This document shows, one piece after another, positions 63,201 to 64,000 of a stretch of DNA of 64,000 nucleotides. The number at the start of each line of letters is the position of its first letter. Positions within the stretch are counted from its first letter, which is position 1. The stretch lies in assembly GCF_016859285.1 (NCBI RefSeq), contig NC_053422.1:19560001-19624000 (forward strand), written 5' to 3'. The notes beneath the pieces are model-generated. The model made no database searches and was not told the DNA's origin. It saw only the letters and a list, made by a program, of their open reading frames with translations. The position numbers and the translations under genes are program-made. This DNA comes from Xiphias gladius (Eukaryota > Chordata > Actinopteri > Istiophoriformes > Xiphiidae).

Positions 63201-63908
63201 GTTGGACTTGATATCAGAGACCTTTCCATTTTTGAACACATTGTAATTTAAACTTTATTAACTTTATTTTTTTTAGCGCTTTTTTAAAATAAAGTTCAGA
63301 AGTGCTTTACAATAAAAGCAGAGTGATCATGTAAAGTATTTGATATCAATTTTAAGGCCTATGAAGAGTAGGTTTTGAATTTGTAGCCATCAGTGCTTGG
63401 AACTTATCAAACATATTGCAGTTTGTATTTTAATATACAAAAGTAAAGCAGTGACAGTGGTCATATTCACATTTTTACAGGAGTTTTTTTTATTTTTCTT
63501 CCTTTTTTTTTTCTTTCTTTCCAAACCTCTCACATAAACTCAAGAAAATCATTGTTGTTAGTTTGTGGGATGAACATTTGAAGTATGGGACCATGTGTCA
63601 GAAATTTTGAGCCATAGAGGTGGGAAGTATTTCCTCTAGAATTCTGTTCATACACATGTACAGTATTCCAATATAAGTACCTTTTGTGTTTGTACCATTT
63701 GGTGGAAGGCAATTTCCTCAGGCTATGTGTGGACATACAGGAAAAAAAAGTTGATGTTATTATACAGAATGATGATATATATGGTGATAATTGTGTTTTT
63801 TTTTGTTTTATAGACTCTCTGTGAGCAGCTCAGACAGGAGAACAATGAGCTTAGAAAGAAAATGGAAGAGGACCATCATATCAGGAATCGAGACCTGGAA
63901 CAGCTGAG
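60284..63908 (+). CDS. tnip1: TNFAIP3-interacting protein 1 (ABIN-1), 5' part, runs off the window
   Basis: Coding exons seen: 60284-60431 (exon from 60249), 61066-61209, 61358-61443, 61649-61708, 62434-62643 and 63814-63908. They join in frame over 247 codons. The start MEGKGPYRIYDPGG matches human TNIP1 almost exactly. It is followed by LEENSILRERMKGLKSLGD, LLEESQSEASRLRQRVEEL, SEFEVV, LGRMAVEFHHLSSKVQKNEQ and RTSLLQTLCEQLRQENNELR. The visible part is mostly coiled coil; the ubiquitin-binding (UBAN) segment and C-terminus lie beyond 64000. TNIP1 binds linear polyubiquitin and A20 and restrains TNF- and TLR-driven NF-kB signalling and cell death. The middle exons (61358-61708) are poorly conserved and the least certain. 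The last exon seen ends in phase 2 at CTGAG|GTAATG. Confidence 0.93.
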
Positions 63909-64000
63909 GTAATGTTTAACCTTCTCTTTTCATTTGACTTGTTTTTGTGTTGCTTCTGCTAGGGCAGAATCTTTATTGTTAGTAAGTTCATAAAGAACTG

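Overview
The window is vertebrate nuclear DNA, almost certainly from a ray-finned (teleost) fish. The genes are split by many short GT-AG introns. Long CA/GT microsatellites are common, and several dispersed elements that I recognise from teleost genomes are present. The translated exons match vertebrate proteins directly. There is no sign of bacterial, plasmid or viral gene organisation.

Layout from left to right: (1) 1-1170 looks like the AT-rich 3' UTR end of a plus-strand gene lying outside the window. (2) 1761-2126 (minus) can be read as a tiny two-exon gene for an unrecognised 84-residue protein. (3) 3804-8069 (minus) holds the nine coding exons of n4bp3 (NEDD4-binding protein 3). Its non-coding first exon probably lies in the CpG-rich stretch near 26.4-26.66 kb, which would give an 18 kb first intron full of repeats. 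(4) 27746-31008 (minus) is pdgfrl, a secreted three-Ig-domain protein, in seven exons. (5) 33038-38475 (minus) is a cationic amino acid transporter of the CAT family, best called slc7a2 because pdgfrl is next door, in eleven coding exons. It has a GC-AG intron and small candidate 5' UTR exons further upstream. (6) 42.3-54.0 kb (plus) is anxa6, the eight-repeat annexin, in one non-coding and 24 coding exons. (7) From about 59.0 kb (plus) comes the 5' part of tnip1 (ABIN-1); six coding exons are seen and the gene runs off the right edge.

The genes do not form a pathway. The order joins neighbours that in mammals sit on separate chromosome segments: SLC7A2-PDGFRL on human 8p22, ANXA6-TNIP1 on human 5q33 and N4BP3 on human 5q35. 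Slc7a2 and anxa6 are arranged head to head and may share upstream control DNA. Tnip1 encodes a brake on NF-kB signalling and carries a consensus kB site in its own promoter region, which fits a feedback loop. I found no wholly new biological system. The most interesting points are the mirrored exon structure of anxa6, the GC-AG intron of slc7a2, the kB site at tnip1, the unrecognised 84-residue reading frame, and several transposon-like elements with inverted ends.
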